Of a DNA stretch of 48,051 nt, positions 24,571 to 32,194 are shown one piece after another. A program made the translations under genes and the position numbers. The DNA is taken from assembly GCA_001872455.1 (NCBI GenBank), contig MNXJ01000023.1, positions 1 through 48,051 of the forward strand. Direction: 5' to 3'. The stretch is from Anaerolineae bacterium CG2_30_57_67. GTDB lineage: Bacteria; Chloroflexota; Anaerolineae; Anaerolineales; Villigracilaceae. The notes under the pieces are model-generated. The model was not told the origin of the DNA. It was given only the letters and a program-made list of their open reading frames with translations, and ran no database searches. Each line of letters starts with the position of its first letter. Position 1 is the first letter of the stretch.

Positions 24571-24621
24571 TGGGTTTTTGCAGTAGAGCCACCTATATTG
24601 AAAACAAAAAGGGAGAGAGAT

Positions 24622-25914
24622 ATGCCAGATAATGCGCAAGTTGCACTTTTCATTGATTACGATAATATCGAAATCAGCGTGCCAGAAGTCATGGGGAAAG
24701 AAATCGAAGTGGATTGGCAGGTGGTGCTGGAAACGGCCACCCGCATCGGGCGGATTGCCCTGCGCCGCGCCTACGCCGACTGGGCGGTGTATCCGGCCCG
24801 TCAGCGCGAAATGCTGGGGCTGGGCATCGAACTGGTGCATGTTTCCAGCAAACGCGGCAAAAATGCCGCCGACATTCGCATTGTGATGGACGCGCTGGAC
24901 ATGATTAACCGCGGCACGCCTGTGACGCATGTTCTACTGGTGTCGGGTGATGGCGATTTCACCGAATTGGTTCATCGTTTGCGCACCGAGGGGAAAACCG
25001 TGGTCGGTCTGGGCGTCAGTGGCACCAGCGCCGAATACCTGGTCAATTCTTGCGACGAATTTATCTACTACGACAAATTGGTCGCGCCCGCGCCCAAGCA
25101 GCCCACCAAGCCCGTCAAAAACGGCAAGCCCGAAGAACCCGCCGAACCCGTGGTTTCGTTTGACATCAGCGAAGCCCGCCAGCTTTTGCGCAAAGTTTTG
25201 GAAGCCGATGAAGAAGAGTGGATGTTGGCCGCCGAAATCAAACACGTCATGCTGCGTCTCAACCCGGCCTTCAACGAACGTAACTACAATTTCAAAAGTT
25301 TCAAAGACTTTATGCAGGCCCAAAAAGACATGCTGGAAGTACGCCTGAATGACAACCAGCAAATCGAAGCTCGCCTGATTGAAACCACCGAAGCGTCAGA
25401 TTCGCAGGCGCCCGACGCCATGCTCGATCGCTATCTGCAAATTTTGGAATCGCTCAAAATTCGCATGACGCCTAACGAATTCCGCCCGGCGATTGTTTTT
25501 AAGTTCTACGAAATGCTCAAAACTAGCCCGGATTTGACTCTGACGCAGTTGAAAGACAAGGTACAAGCGCACTTTGAAGAGAATGCCCCGCACGTCAAAA
25601 TGCAGCACATCACCGAAACGGCGCACCAACTCTTCCATACCTATTGCTTTACTTTTGACCAGGAACAGGCCAATTATGAAGCCGATGTGCGCTTGTGGGA
25701 CAAGAAAGTATCGCTGACCCCGGATGTCAGCCGCTCCACCGACTTGCTTGATAAGTGTGACCGCGCACTGTTGAGCCGCCTCGGCAAGGCGCTCGGCTCC
25801 ACCGAAAAAATCAACAAAGAAGTCGCCGCCCGCCTGCTGTATGGCAGTTTCCGCGGCCAGCGCATGTTGGAACACGTCACCCACTTGCTGCAGGGATTAA
25901 AAGCCTCCAAATAA
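24622..25914 (+). CDS. NYN-domain ribonuclease-like protein with LOTUS/OST-HTH domain
   Basis: A 430-residue protein. The NYN (PIN-like) domain occupies about residues 1-155: VALFIDYDNIEI with Asp12 and Asp14, GKNAADIRIVMDALDM, then HVLLVSGDGDFTELVHRL. These are the acidic residues of the predicted nuclease site. A Pro/Lys linker follows. An OST-HTH/LOTUS-like RNA-binding domain spans about 180-250 (ISEARQLLRKVLEADEEEWMLAAEIKHVML to FKDFMQ). The C-terminal third is helical and probably contains a second, divergent domain. A role in RNA turnover is likely from the family, but no target is known. GGGAGAGAGAT precedes the ATG. Confidence 0.85.
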   Translation: MPDNAQVALFIDYDNIEISVPEVMGKEIEVDWQVVLETATRIGRIALRRAYADWAVYPARQREMLGLGIELVHVSSKRGKNAADIRIVMDALDMINRGTPVTHVLLVSGDGDFTELVHRLRTEGKTVVGLGVSGTSAEYLVNSCDEFIYYDKLVAPAPKQPTKPVKNGKPEEPAEPVVSFDISEARQLLRKVLEADEEEWMLAAEIKHVMLRLNPAFNERNYNFKSFKDFMQAQKDMLEVRLNDNQQIEARLIETTEASDSQAPDAMLDRYLQILESLKIRMTPNEFRPAIVFKFYEMLKTSPDLTLTQLKDKVQAHFEENAPHVKMQHITETAHQLFHTYCFTFDQEQANYEADVRLWDKKVSLTPDVSRSTDLLDKCDRALLSRLGKALGSTEKINKEVAARLLYGSFRGQRMLEHVTHLLQGLKASK

Positions 25915-25938
25915 CCGCAGCCTGCCTCACGTCAGATG

Positions 25939-25968
25939 AACGCGCCGGTTTCGCCCGGCGCGTTTTTT
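25939..25968 (+). terminator. Terminator of the NYN-LOTUS gene
   Basis: AACGCGCCGG pairs with CCGGCGCGTT around a short loop (TTTCGC), followed by TTTTTTAT. It separates the NYN gene from the thiolation pair. Confidence 0.85.
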
Positions 25969-26008
25969 ATCCTCCATGATACAATCTCCGCCCGCAAGGA
26001 GAAATCCA

Positions 26009-26203
26009 ATGACCGTCAAACTGGTATTACGCGGCAAAGAATATGAAGTCAAATCGGGCATGACCCTGCTCGATTCGCTGCGGCGCGCCGACATTTTGCC
26101 CGAAGGCGTGCTCGCCATCCGCGAGGGGCAGATGATTGTCGAAGACGAAATCCTGCGCGAAGGCGAAACCATCCGCCTGGTGGCCGTCATTTCGGGGGGC
26201 TGA
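26009..26203 (+). CDS. MoaD/ThiS-like sulfur carrier (TtuB-like)
   Basis: A 64-residue ubiquitin-fold protein beginning MTVKLVLRGKEYEVKSGMTLLDSL and ending VAVISGG. The C-terminal Gly-Gly is the site of adenylation and thiocarboxylation in ThiS, MoaD and TtuB. The ATG at 26009 has GCAAGGAGAAATCCA upstream, and a TACAAT box lies at 25980-25985. The thiolase-like gene begins 3 nt after its stop, so it very likely supplies sulfur to that enzyme rather than to thiamine or molybdopterin synthesis. Confidence 0.88.
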   Translation: MTVKLVLRGKEYEVKSGMTLLDSLRRADILPEGVLAIREGQMIVEDEILREGETIRLVAVISGG

Positions 26204-26206
26204 CCG

Positions 26207-27127
26207 ATGAAATGCAAAACCTGCGGCCAAAAAGCCACTGTCAATTTACGCCAGCATCGTCTCGGCCTGTGTACCGACCATTTTTTGGAATGGATGCTGA
26301 CCCAAACCGCGCGCTTCATCAAAAAATACCGCATGTTTGGCCCGGATGAAAAAGTGCTGGTGGCCGTCTCCGGCGGCAAAGATTCGCTCTCGCTGTGGGA
26401 TATTCTCACCCGGCTGGGCTACCAGGCCGACGGCCTCTACCTCGGCCTCGGCATCGGCGACGAGCAGAATCCCTACTCCGCCGAGTCGCACCGCCTGGCG
26501 CAGCAGTTCGCCGACCAGCGCGGGCTAAAACTCCAGGTTGTGGACATCCGCGAAACCCACGGCCAAACCATCCCCCAACTGGCTGAAAGCGTCCATCGCG
26601 GGCAGGGACGCCCCTGCTCGGTCTGCGGCGTTGCCAAACGCCACGAAATGAACCGCATCGCCCGCGATTTGGGCTACGACGTGCTCGCCACCGGTCACAA
26701 CCTCGACGACGAGGCCGCCGTCCTGTTCGGCAACACCCTCGGCTGGCAGGCTGACCTGCTGCCGCGTCAGGCGCCGGTGCTGGCGGGCCACGATGGCCTG
26801 GCGCGCAAAGTCAAACCGCTTTGCCGTTTTTACGAAAAAGACATGGCCGCCTACGCCATTTTGCGCGGCATTGAATACATTTATGAAGAATGCCCTTTTT
26901 CGGTTGGCTCCACCTCGATTTATTACAAAGAACTGCTCAATCGCCTTGAATCTGACCGCCCTGGCGCCAAACTGGCCTTTTATGTGAAGTTTCTGGAGGC
27001 GCGCTCTGTCGGATTATTTGCCGCCCAGCAGGCCGAAGTTTCCCAGCCGCTTTTTACCTGCCCCACGTGCGGCCAGCCGACGGCTCACGAGGGACAGTGT
27101 TCTTTCTGTCGCATGGTTCTGCGCTAA
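26207..27127 (+). CDS. TtuA/TtcA-family tRNA 2-thiolation protein
   Basis: A 306-residue ATP pyrophosphatase. The N-terminal zinc finger uses Cys3, Cys6, Cys22 and His25. The PP-loop SGGKDS is at residues 55-60. The Fe-S ligands expected in TtuA are present: Cys137 and Cys140 (PCSVC) and Cys229 (EECPF). LATGHNLDDEAAVLFGN follows the PP-loop fold, and a C-terminal CPTC...CSFC zinc finger closes the protein. In Thermus TtuA uses thiocarboxylated TtuB to make 2-thiothymidine at tRNA position 54. The adjacent carrier supports the same reaction here. Start ATG at 26207. Confidence 0.9.
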   Translation: MKCKTCGQKATVNLRQHRLGLCTDHFLEWMLTQTARFIKKYRMFGPDEKVLVAVSGGKDSLSLWDILTRLGYQADGLYLGLGIGDEQNPYSAESHRLAQQFADQRGLKLQVVDIRETHGQTIPQLAESVHRGQGRPCSVCGVAKRHEMNRIARDLGYDVLATGHNLDDEAAVLFGNTLGWQADLLPRQAPVLAGHDGLARKVKPLCRFYEKDMAAYAILRGIEYIYEECPFSVGSTSIYYKELLNRLESDRPGAKLAFYVKFLEARSVGLFAAQQAEVSQPLFTCPTCGQPTAHEGQCSFCRMVLR

Positions 27128-27136
27128 ACGCGCGCT

Positions 27137-27173
27137 CTGGCGGTCGCAGCTCCCGCCTCATCAAAACAAGGAG
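27137..27173 (+). promoter_or_regulatory. preQ1-I riboswitch
   Basis: GGCGG (27139-27143) pairs with CCGCC (27153-27157) around TCGCAGCTC. An A-rich tail TCATCAAAACAAGGAG follows. The order and the sequences CTGG..GGTCGCAG and ACAAAACAAGG closely match the class I preQ1 aptamer known from Thermoanaerobacter. The 3' tail contains the AAGGAG ribosome binding site (27168-27173) 6 nt before the GTG, so ligand binding would sequester it and block translation. The downstream gene encodes a queuosine precursor transporter, the expected target. Confidence 0.88.
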
Positions 27174-27179
27174 TGAAAG

Positions 27180-27893
27180 GTGAAAGCAGACAGGCAGTAT
27201 CACTATTTCGACCTCATCATGGCGCTTTTTGTCGCCGTGCTGATTATTTCCAACATTGCCTCCTCGGCCAAGATTGTTGACCTGGGCTTCAGCGTGGCCG
27301 GCGTGCCGATGGCCTTTGACGCCGGGACGATTCTTTTCCCGCTCGGCTACATTTTTGGTGATATTTTGACGGAAGTCTACGGCTTTCGCCGCTCGCGCCG
27401 CGTCATTTGGGTCGGGTTTTTCGCCCTGGGGCTGGCTGCCGCCACCTTTTGGTTGATTCAGCGCTTGCCGGGCGAAAGCGCCTGGCAGGGCTACGCCGGA
27501 GACACGGCCTACGCCGCCATTTTGGGCGGCATGTCCAGCGGCGGAATCGTCTTCGGCTCACTGGCCGGTTACTGGTCGGGCGAATTTTCCAACTCGGTGG
27601 TGCTGGCAAAAATGAAAGTTTGGACGGGCGGGCGCTGGCTGTGGTTGCGTACCATCGGCTCGACGCTGGTGGGCGAGTTGGTGGATTCTGCCATTTTTGT
27701 GCTGGTCGCCAGCCTGTTCGGCGTTTTCCCCTGGGCGTTATTTCTCACGCTGGCGCTGACCAATTACCTGTTCAAAACGGCGGTGGAGGCGCTGATGACC
27801 CCGCTCACCTATGCCGTTGTCCGCTTTTTGAAGCGCGCCGAAAACGAAGATTTCTACGACCGCGCCACCGACTTCAACCCCTTCGGGCTTTAA
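27180..27893 (+). CDS. Queuosine precursor transporter (YhhQ/QPTR family)
   Basis: A 237-residue protein with about six hydrophobic helices. It opens with YHYFDLIMALFVAVLIISNIASSAKIV. The family motif region DAGTILFPLGYIFGDILTEVYGFRRSRRVIW and the later LRTIGSTLVGELVDSAIFVLVA are present. The family imports queuine, preQ0 or preQ1 for queuosine synthesis. The start is a GTG. The preQ1-I riboswitch upstream covers its ribosome binding site and shows feedback control by the precursor. No queuosine synthesis genes lie in the window, so salvage may be important. Confidence 0.9.
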   Translation: MKADRQYHYFDLIMALFVAVLIISNIASSAKIVDLGFSVAGVPMAFDAGTILFPLGYIFGDILTEVYGFRRSRRVIWVGFFALGLAAATFWLIQRLPGESAWQGYAGDTAYAAILGGMSSGGIVFGSLAGYWSGEFSNSVVLAKMKVWTGGRWLWLRTIGSTLVGELVDSAIFVLVASLFGVFPWALFLTLALTNYLFKTAVEALMTPLTYAVVRFLKRAENEDFYDRATDFNPFGL

Positions 27894-27991
27894 TCATCGT
27901 TAAAACCTATCCGAAACTTCCCCGAAGCGCGCACGCTCATCTAAAAAAATCTCCGCGCAAGCCCTGATTGGCAAAATATGCAGCCAAACGA

Positions 27992-28035
27992 GGCGCAAAT
28001 CTGCGATTCGTGCGGACAAGTCGGAGACTTGCGCC
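27992..28035. repeat. Hairpin between convergent genes
   Basis: GGCGCAAATCTGCGA (27992-28006) pairs with TCGGAGACTTGCGCC (28021-28035), 13 of 15 positions matching. It lies between the queuosine transporter gene and the convergent GT39-like gene. It resembles the GGAGTG hairpin at 16483 in layout (GCAA-ATCT arms with a CG-rich loop). It may act as a terminator, although T-runs are not adjacent. Confidence 0.55.
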
Positions 28036-28061
28036 ACCTGCCGTATTTTTCGGATAGACCT

Positions 28062-29555
28062 TTACGGTAGCAGGCGTTTGGCGGTGTAAATGTAGGTTGG
28101 CCGCCGCCGCGCGCCCGTCACCGGGTAAAAAACATCCTCGTCCGCGAAAACGCTGCCCGTCGGCGTGTAATAGCGCTCAAGTTCCCCGCAGCAATAATTC
28201 CACCGCGAGTCGAAAATGATCAGGTCGAATTTTTGCTGGCGGATAGCGTCATCAAAAGCCGATTGGATGCGCGTCTGCGCTGCTGAGGGCTGATTGCCGC
28301 GCAAAATATCCCACAGCGCTGACTGGTGACTGTAACTGCGCTTTCCGGCCAGGCTGGCAAGGTAGCCATGATCTGGCAGGTAAACTTCCCCGTGGGCGCT
28401 GGCGATTAAGTTGAGCAAAGACTCCCCGGCCAGACGGTCTGCCGCGTTGGGAAGTTGTTGATAGGGGTTGTAGGCCAGCACCAAAAATTGAACCAGGCAG
28501 GTGGCATAGAGCAATTTTTGCAGGGTCTGGCGTTCTGTCAGCGTGATTTTTTGCAGAAATTGGTCCGCCGCCGAAAGCCCCAGCCCGAAAAGAATTGTGG
28601 CGACGGCGTAGGCGGGCAAAAGAACATTGTTGTAGCCGCCGACTTTGGCGCGCGTCAGAAATGCGCCCGCCACGCCGCCGAGGGTGACGGCCAGCCAAAA
28701 ACAGGCCCGCTGGCGATTTTCAGCGCCCAAGAAAAAAAGCGCCATCATGCTGACAATTGGCAGGTGCGCCAGTAAATCTTCCTGCCAGAAAGCGAAAAAA
28801 TAGTAGGGCAGCCATTCGGTTTGTTGAAAAAGCAGGCCGTAAACGTAGTAGGAGAACCAGCCGCCGCTGGCGCGTTCCAGCAGCAGGCTGACAGCGGTCA
28901 CCAGCATCAGCGCGACGCCCAGGGCGGTCAGGCCGTGCTGCCAGTTTTGCCAAATCAGCCAGAGGAAAACGGGGGCGCAGACAATCAGGGCGGTTTGCTT
29001 GGTGAGAAAAGCCAGGGCGGCGAAACTTCCGGCGGCGAGTGCGCTGCCGGTGGAGATGGGGCGCCGGGCGGCAAGCAGGAACATCAGCCAGAGGGCGAGG
29101 AAAAGCGTATCCACGCGGGCAACATCCAGCCAGGCGCCGGTTACCCGAAAGGTGGCGGCGAACAGCCCGGCGGCGAGAAATCCCATCAGTCCGGAATGCG
29201 TTTCGCGGCGGACGATTTCAAAAATTCCCCAAAACACCAGCAGCGACGCCAAAAAGGAAATCAGACGCAGTGCCAGCAGGCTGCTGCCGGTTAGTTTTGC
29301 CAGCCCGGCGGAGAGGTAGAAATAGAGCGGCGGGTAGAGAAACGGCGTAAATTCCAGCGTTGGCGCGCCGTATAGCTGGCCGGTTTGCAGCAGGTGGGTG
29401 ACTTCGTCGGCCAGGCCGCCTTCGGTCCATTCCAATTCAAATGGGTAGGGGATGCGCTGGCTGGCAAGCCACACATAAATCAACAAAGAAAGCGCCGCGC
29501 TTAAAATCAGCGACGCTTTCAAAATTTGCAGGGTGGAAATTCGCCGGGCGCTCAA
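28062..29555 (-). CDS. GT39-like membrane glycosyltransferase
   Basis: A 497-residue protein with about ten transmembrane helices. The first outer loop carries YPFELEWTEGGLADEV, the acidic motif of PMT/ArnT-type GT-C enzymes. TPFLYPPLYFYLSAGLAKL and WLDVARVDTLFLALWLMFLLAARR follow. A C-terminal soluble domain begins near residue 370. Such enzymes transfer sugars from polyprenyl-phosphate donors to extracytoplasmic acceptors; the acceptor is unknown. It overlaps the molybdenum-subunit gene by 4 nt. Confidence 0.8.
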   Translation of the reverse strand: MSARRISTLQILKASLILSAALSLLIYVWLASQRIPYPFELEWTEGGLADEVTHLLQTGQLYGAPTLEFTPFLYPPLYFYLSAGLAKLTGSSLLALRLISFLASLLVFWGIFEIVRRETHSGLMGFLAAGLFAATFRVTGAWLDVARVDTLFLALWLMFLLAARRPISTGSALAAGSFAALAFLTKQTALIVCAPVFLWLIWQNWQHGLTALGVALMLVTAVSLLLERASGGWFSYYVYGLLFQQTEWLPYYFFAFWQEDLLAHLPIVSMMALFFLGAENRQRACFWLAVTLGGVAGAFLTRAKVGGYNNVLLPAYAVATILFGLGLSAADQFLQKITLTERQTLQKLLYATCLVQFLVLAYNPYQQLPNAADRLAGESLLNLIASAHGEVYLPDHGYLASLAGKRSYSHQSALWDILRGNQPSAAQTRIQSAFDDAIRQQKFDLIIFDSRWNYCCGELERYYTPTGSVFADEDVFYPVTGARRRPTYIYTAKRLLP

Positions 29556-31744
29556 TTCAACTTTCCCAGCGCTTTCAGCACGCGCTCGGGCGTCAGTGGA
29601 AATTCGTCAATCCAGACGCCGGTCGCGTCGTGGATGGCGGCGGTGATGGCCGGGGCGAGCGGTAGGTAGGGCAGTTCGCCCACGCCTTTGGCGCCCCACG
29701 GGCCGTTTTCATCGGGAATTTCCACAATCACGGTTTCCATTTTTTCGGGAATGTCCAAAATGGTGGGGATGAGATAGGTGCTGAGCTGGTCGGTGAGCGG
29801 TTTTCCGTTGCGGCTGACGAAGTTTTCCTGGATGACGTAGCCCTGCGCCTGGACGATGGCGCCTTCCACCTGGCCCTGCACTTGCGCCGGGTTGATGGCT
29901 TTGCCCACGTCGTTGGCGCTGACCACTCGCAGCAGGCGCACATGGCCGAGGTCGGTATCCACTTCCACTTCGACGGCTTGCGCGGCGTAGGCGTACATGA
30001 AGTTGGGCATACAGAAGCCGGTCTCCTTGTCCATCGGCGTGGTGGGTGGGGCCAGGTAGGTGAATTCGGCCAGCGCCGGGCGCTCTGCGCTTTGCCACTT
30101 CGCCAGCGCCGCTTCTGCCGCGCCCTTGACGGCGTTGCCCGACATGACCGTCAGCCGCGAGGCGGAGGCCGAACCGGCGTTGCCCATGTCGAGCGTGTCC
30201 ATCGTCACCATCTGAACATTTTCCAGCGGAACACCGGTCACTTCGGCGGCGATTTGCGCCAGAATGGTGTGGTTGCCCTGGCCGACTTCTGCCGCGGCGC
30301 ACCAGACCGTGACCGATTCGACTTTTTTCGCGCCGAAAATTTCAACCCGCGCCCAGCAGTTTTCCTTGTAGCCAAACGAAAAGCCGATGTTTTTGAACCC
30401 GGCGGCAAAGCCACGCCCGCGCGCCAGGGCAGAATTGGGCTGCCGCGCGCCTGCTGCCGGTTGCGCCCAGCCGAATTTTTCGGCGGCGGCCTGCATCACG
30501 TCCAGCACGGTTGGCCGGTTGGGTGGCGGCGTGCCGACGGCCAGCGTGTCCGTCATTTTGAGCGCGTTGCGGCGGCGCATTTCCAGCGGGTCGAGCCCTA
30601 GTTTTTCGGCCAGTTTGTTCATCTGGCTTTCGGCCATGAAGAGGGCCTGCGGTGCGCCGAATCCGCGAAAGGCCGCGCCTGGCACATTATTCGTGTATAC
30701 GCCAATCACGTCAGCCTGCATATTCGGGATGAAGTACGGCCCGCTCTCGGTGATGGTCGAATTTCCCAGCACTTTGTTGGTGGTGTACATGTAAGCGCCC
30801 GCGTCGGCGATGATGATGTTTTCGGCGGCGGTCAGCGTGCCATCGCGTTTGGCGCCCCATTTGGCACGCAGAATCATGGCGTGGCGTTTGCCGTGGCCGA
30901 TGATGGATTCCTGCCGCGACCAGATGATTTTGACCGGGCGGCGCAGTTTCCAGGCCGCCAGCGCCAGCACAATTTGCACCGATAAATCTTCGCGCCCGCC
31001 AAACGCCCCGCCGATGGCCGGGTACTGTACCCGCACTTTTTCCTCGCTCAGCGCCAGGGCGTGGGCGATTTGTTTGCGGTCAACGTGCGTCCACTGCCCG
31101 GCGGCCAGAACCGTCAGTAGGCCGTTTTCGTCCACAAAAGCCAGCCCGGCTTCGGGCTGCAGGTAGGCATGTTCCTGCATCGGCACGCGATATTCGGCTT
31201 TCACAATCACATCGGCTGCGGCAAAGCCTTGCGCCACATCGCCCTTGCGAATTTTGTCGTGGACGCAGATGTTGTCGGCGCCGCGTTCCGGGTGGAGTAA
31301 AACCGCGTCCGCCGCCAGCGCGCTTTCCGGATCGGCGAGAATCGGCAGGTCTTCGTATTCCACCACCATCAGCCGCCGCGCCTGCTCTGCCGCCGATTCG
31401 CTTTCGGCGACGATGGCGGCTACCTGGTCGCCGGTGAAGCGCACAATCGCGGCGTCCACCCGGCCTTCCGCGGGGGCCAGGCCGCACAGCACGGGCTGGT
31501 CGGGAATCTGCAGCCCATATTCATTGACCGGTACATCGGCGGCGGTGAAGATTTTTACCACACCGGCCACTTTTTCGGCCTGGGTGGCGTCGAAGCGCAA
31601 AATGCGGGCGTGCGGCCTGCCTGCGAACAGAATTTTCATGTGTAACATGCCGGGCATCGTCAAGTCACCGGAATATAAAGTTTCACCGGTGACTTTGCCA
31701 GCTGCGTCAATGCGCGGTGCAGATTGTCCAACGAGGGTGGTCAT
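29552..31744 (-). CDS. Xanthine dehydrogenase-family molybdopterin-binding subunit
   Basis: A 730-residue large subunit of a molybdenum hydroxylase. It opens with RIDAAGKVTGETLYSGDLTMPGMLHMKILFAGRPHARI. GGAFGGREDLSVQ, GAAFRGFGAPQALFMAESQM and the C-terminal GAKGVGELPYLPLAP follow, with the catalytic glutamate at about residue 690. The start at 31744 is chosen because upstream residues are not family-like. The true substrate (a purine, an aldehyde or another heterocycle) cannot be read from sequence. No XdhC/MoCo-insertion gene lies nearby. Confidence 0.9.
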   Translation of the reverse strand: MTTLVGQSAPRIDAAGKVTGETLYSGDLTMPGMLHMKILFAGRPHARILRFDATQAEKVAGVVKIFTAADVPVNEYGLQIPDQPVLCGLAPAEGRVDAAIVRFTGDQVAAIVAESESAAEQARRLMVVEYEDLPILADPESALAADAVLLHPERGADNICVHDKIRKGDVAQGFAAADVIVKAEYRVPMQEHAYLQPEAGLAFVDENGLLTVLAAGQWTHVDRKQIAHALALSEEKVRVQYPAIGGAFGGREDLSVQIVLALAAWKLRRPVKIIWSRQESIIGHGKRHAMILRAKWGAKRDGTLTAAENIIIADAGAYMYTTNKVLGNSTITESGPYFIPNMQADVIGVYTNNVPGAAFRGFGAPQALFMAESQMNKLAEKLGLDPLEMRRRNALKMTDTLAVGTPPPNRPTVLDVMQAAAEKFGWAQPAAGARQPNSALARGRGFAAGFKNIGFSFGYKENCWARVEIFGAKKVESVTVWCAAAEVGQGNHTILAQIAAEVTGVPLENVQMVTMDTLDMGNAGSASASRLTVMSGNAVKGAAEAALAKWQSAERPALAEFTYLAPPTTPMDKETGFCMPNFMYAYAAQAVEVEVDTDLGHVRLLRVVSANDVGKAINPAQVQGQVEGAIVQAQGYVIQENFVSRNGKPLTDQLSTYLIPTILDIPEKMETVIVEIPDENGPWGAKGVGELPYLPLAPAITAAIHDATGVWIDEFPLTPERVLKALGKLN

Positions 31745-31749
31745 CCCAG

Positions 31750-32184
31750 TTACCTTTTGTAGCGTTTTATGTTTACACGCGGCGCGGGAACATCCAGCGG
31801 GCCGTAGCGCGGTGGCCCCATCAAACGATAAATCATCGCATAAAGCAGCGAGAGCAGACCCGAGAAAATCAGCAATGCCACAATAAAGAACAAAATTTTG
31901 ATCTTGATGTCGGGGTAAGTTGCCACCCAATGCAACGCATTGTTCAAGATGGGAACGTACGACAGCCAGGACGGCAGGCTAAACCCGCCGCGCAAGCCGT
32001 AAAATAGCGCCTTGATGTTTTGGTCGGGCAAGGGTTTTAGCATTTCCACAGCCACTTCGCCTGCCGCCCACGACATGACCGGCGTCATTAAAATCATTAC
32101 AAAGCCGATTCCGCGCCAAATGGGGTGAATGGACGGCGCTTCTTTGGCTCCCTTTGGTCCAAATGAATTTGATTTTGAAGACAT
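31750..32184 (-). CDS. Membrane protein embedded in the molybdenum hydroxylase operon
   Basis: A 144-residue protein with two strong hydrophobic helices (about residues 22-44 and 94-118) and a basic C-terminus rich in Arg and Pro. No named family recognised. It lies between the fused FAD/2Fe-2S subunit and the molybdenum subunit, 5 nt before the latter's start, so it is very likely co-expressed with them. It may anchor the enzyme at the membrane; that is inference. Confidence 0.75.
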   Translation of the reverse strand: MSSKSNSFGPKGAKEAPSIHPIWRGIGFVMILMTPVMSWAAGEVAVEMLKPLPDQNIKALFYGLRGGFSLPSWLSYVPILNNALHWVATYPDIKIKILFFIVALLIFSGLLSLLYAMIYRLMGPPRYGPLDVPAPRVNIKRYKR

Positions 32185-32194
32185 GGTTTTCTCC

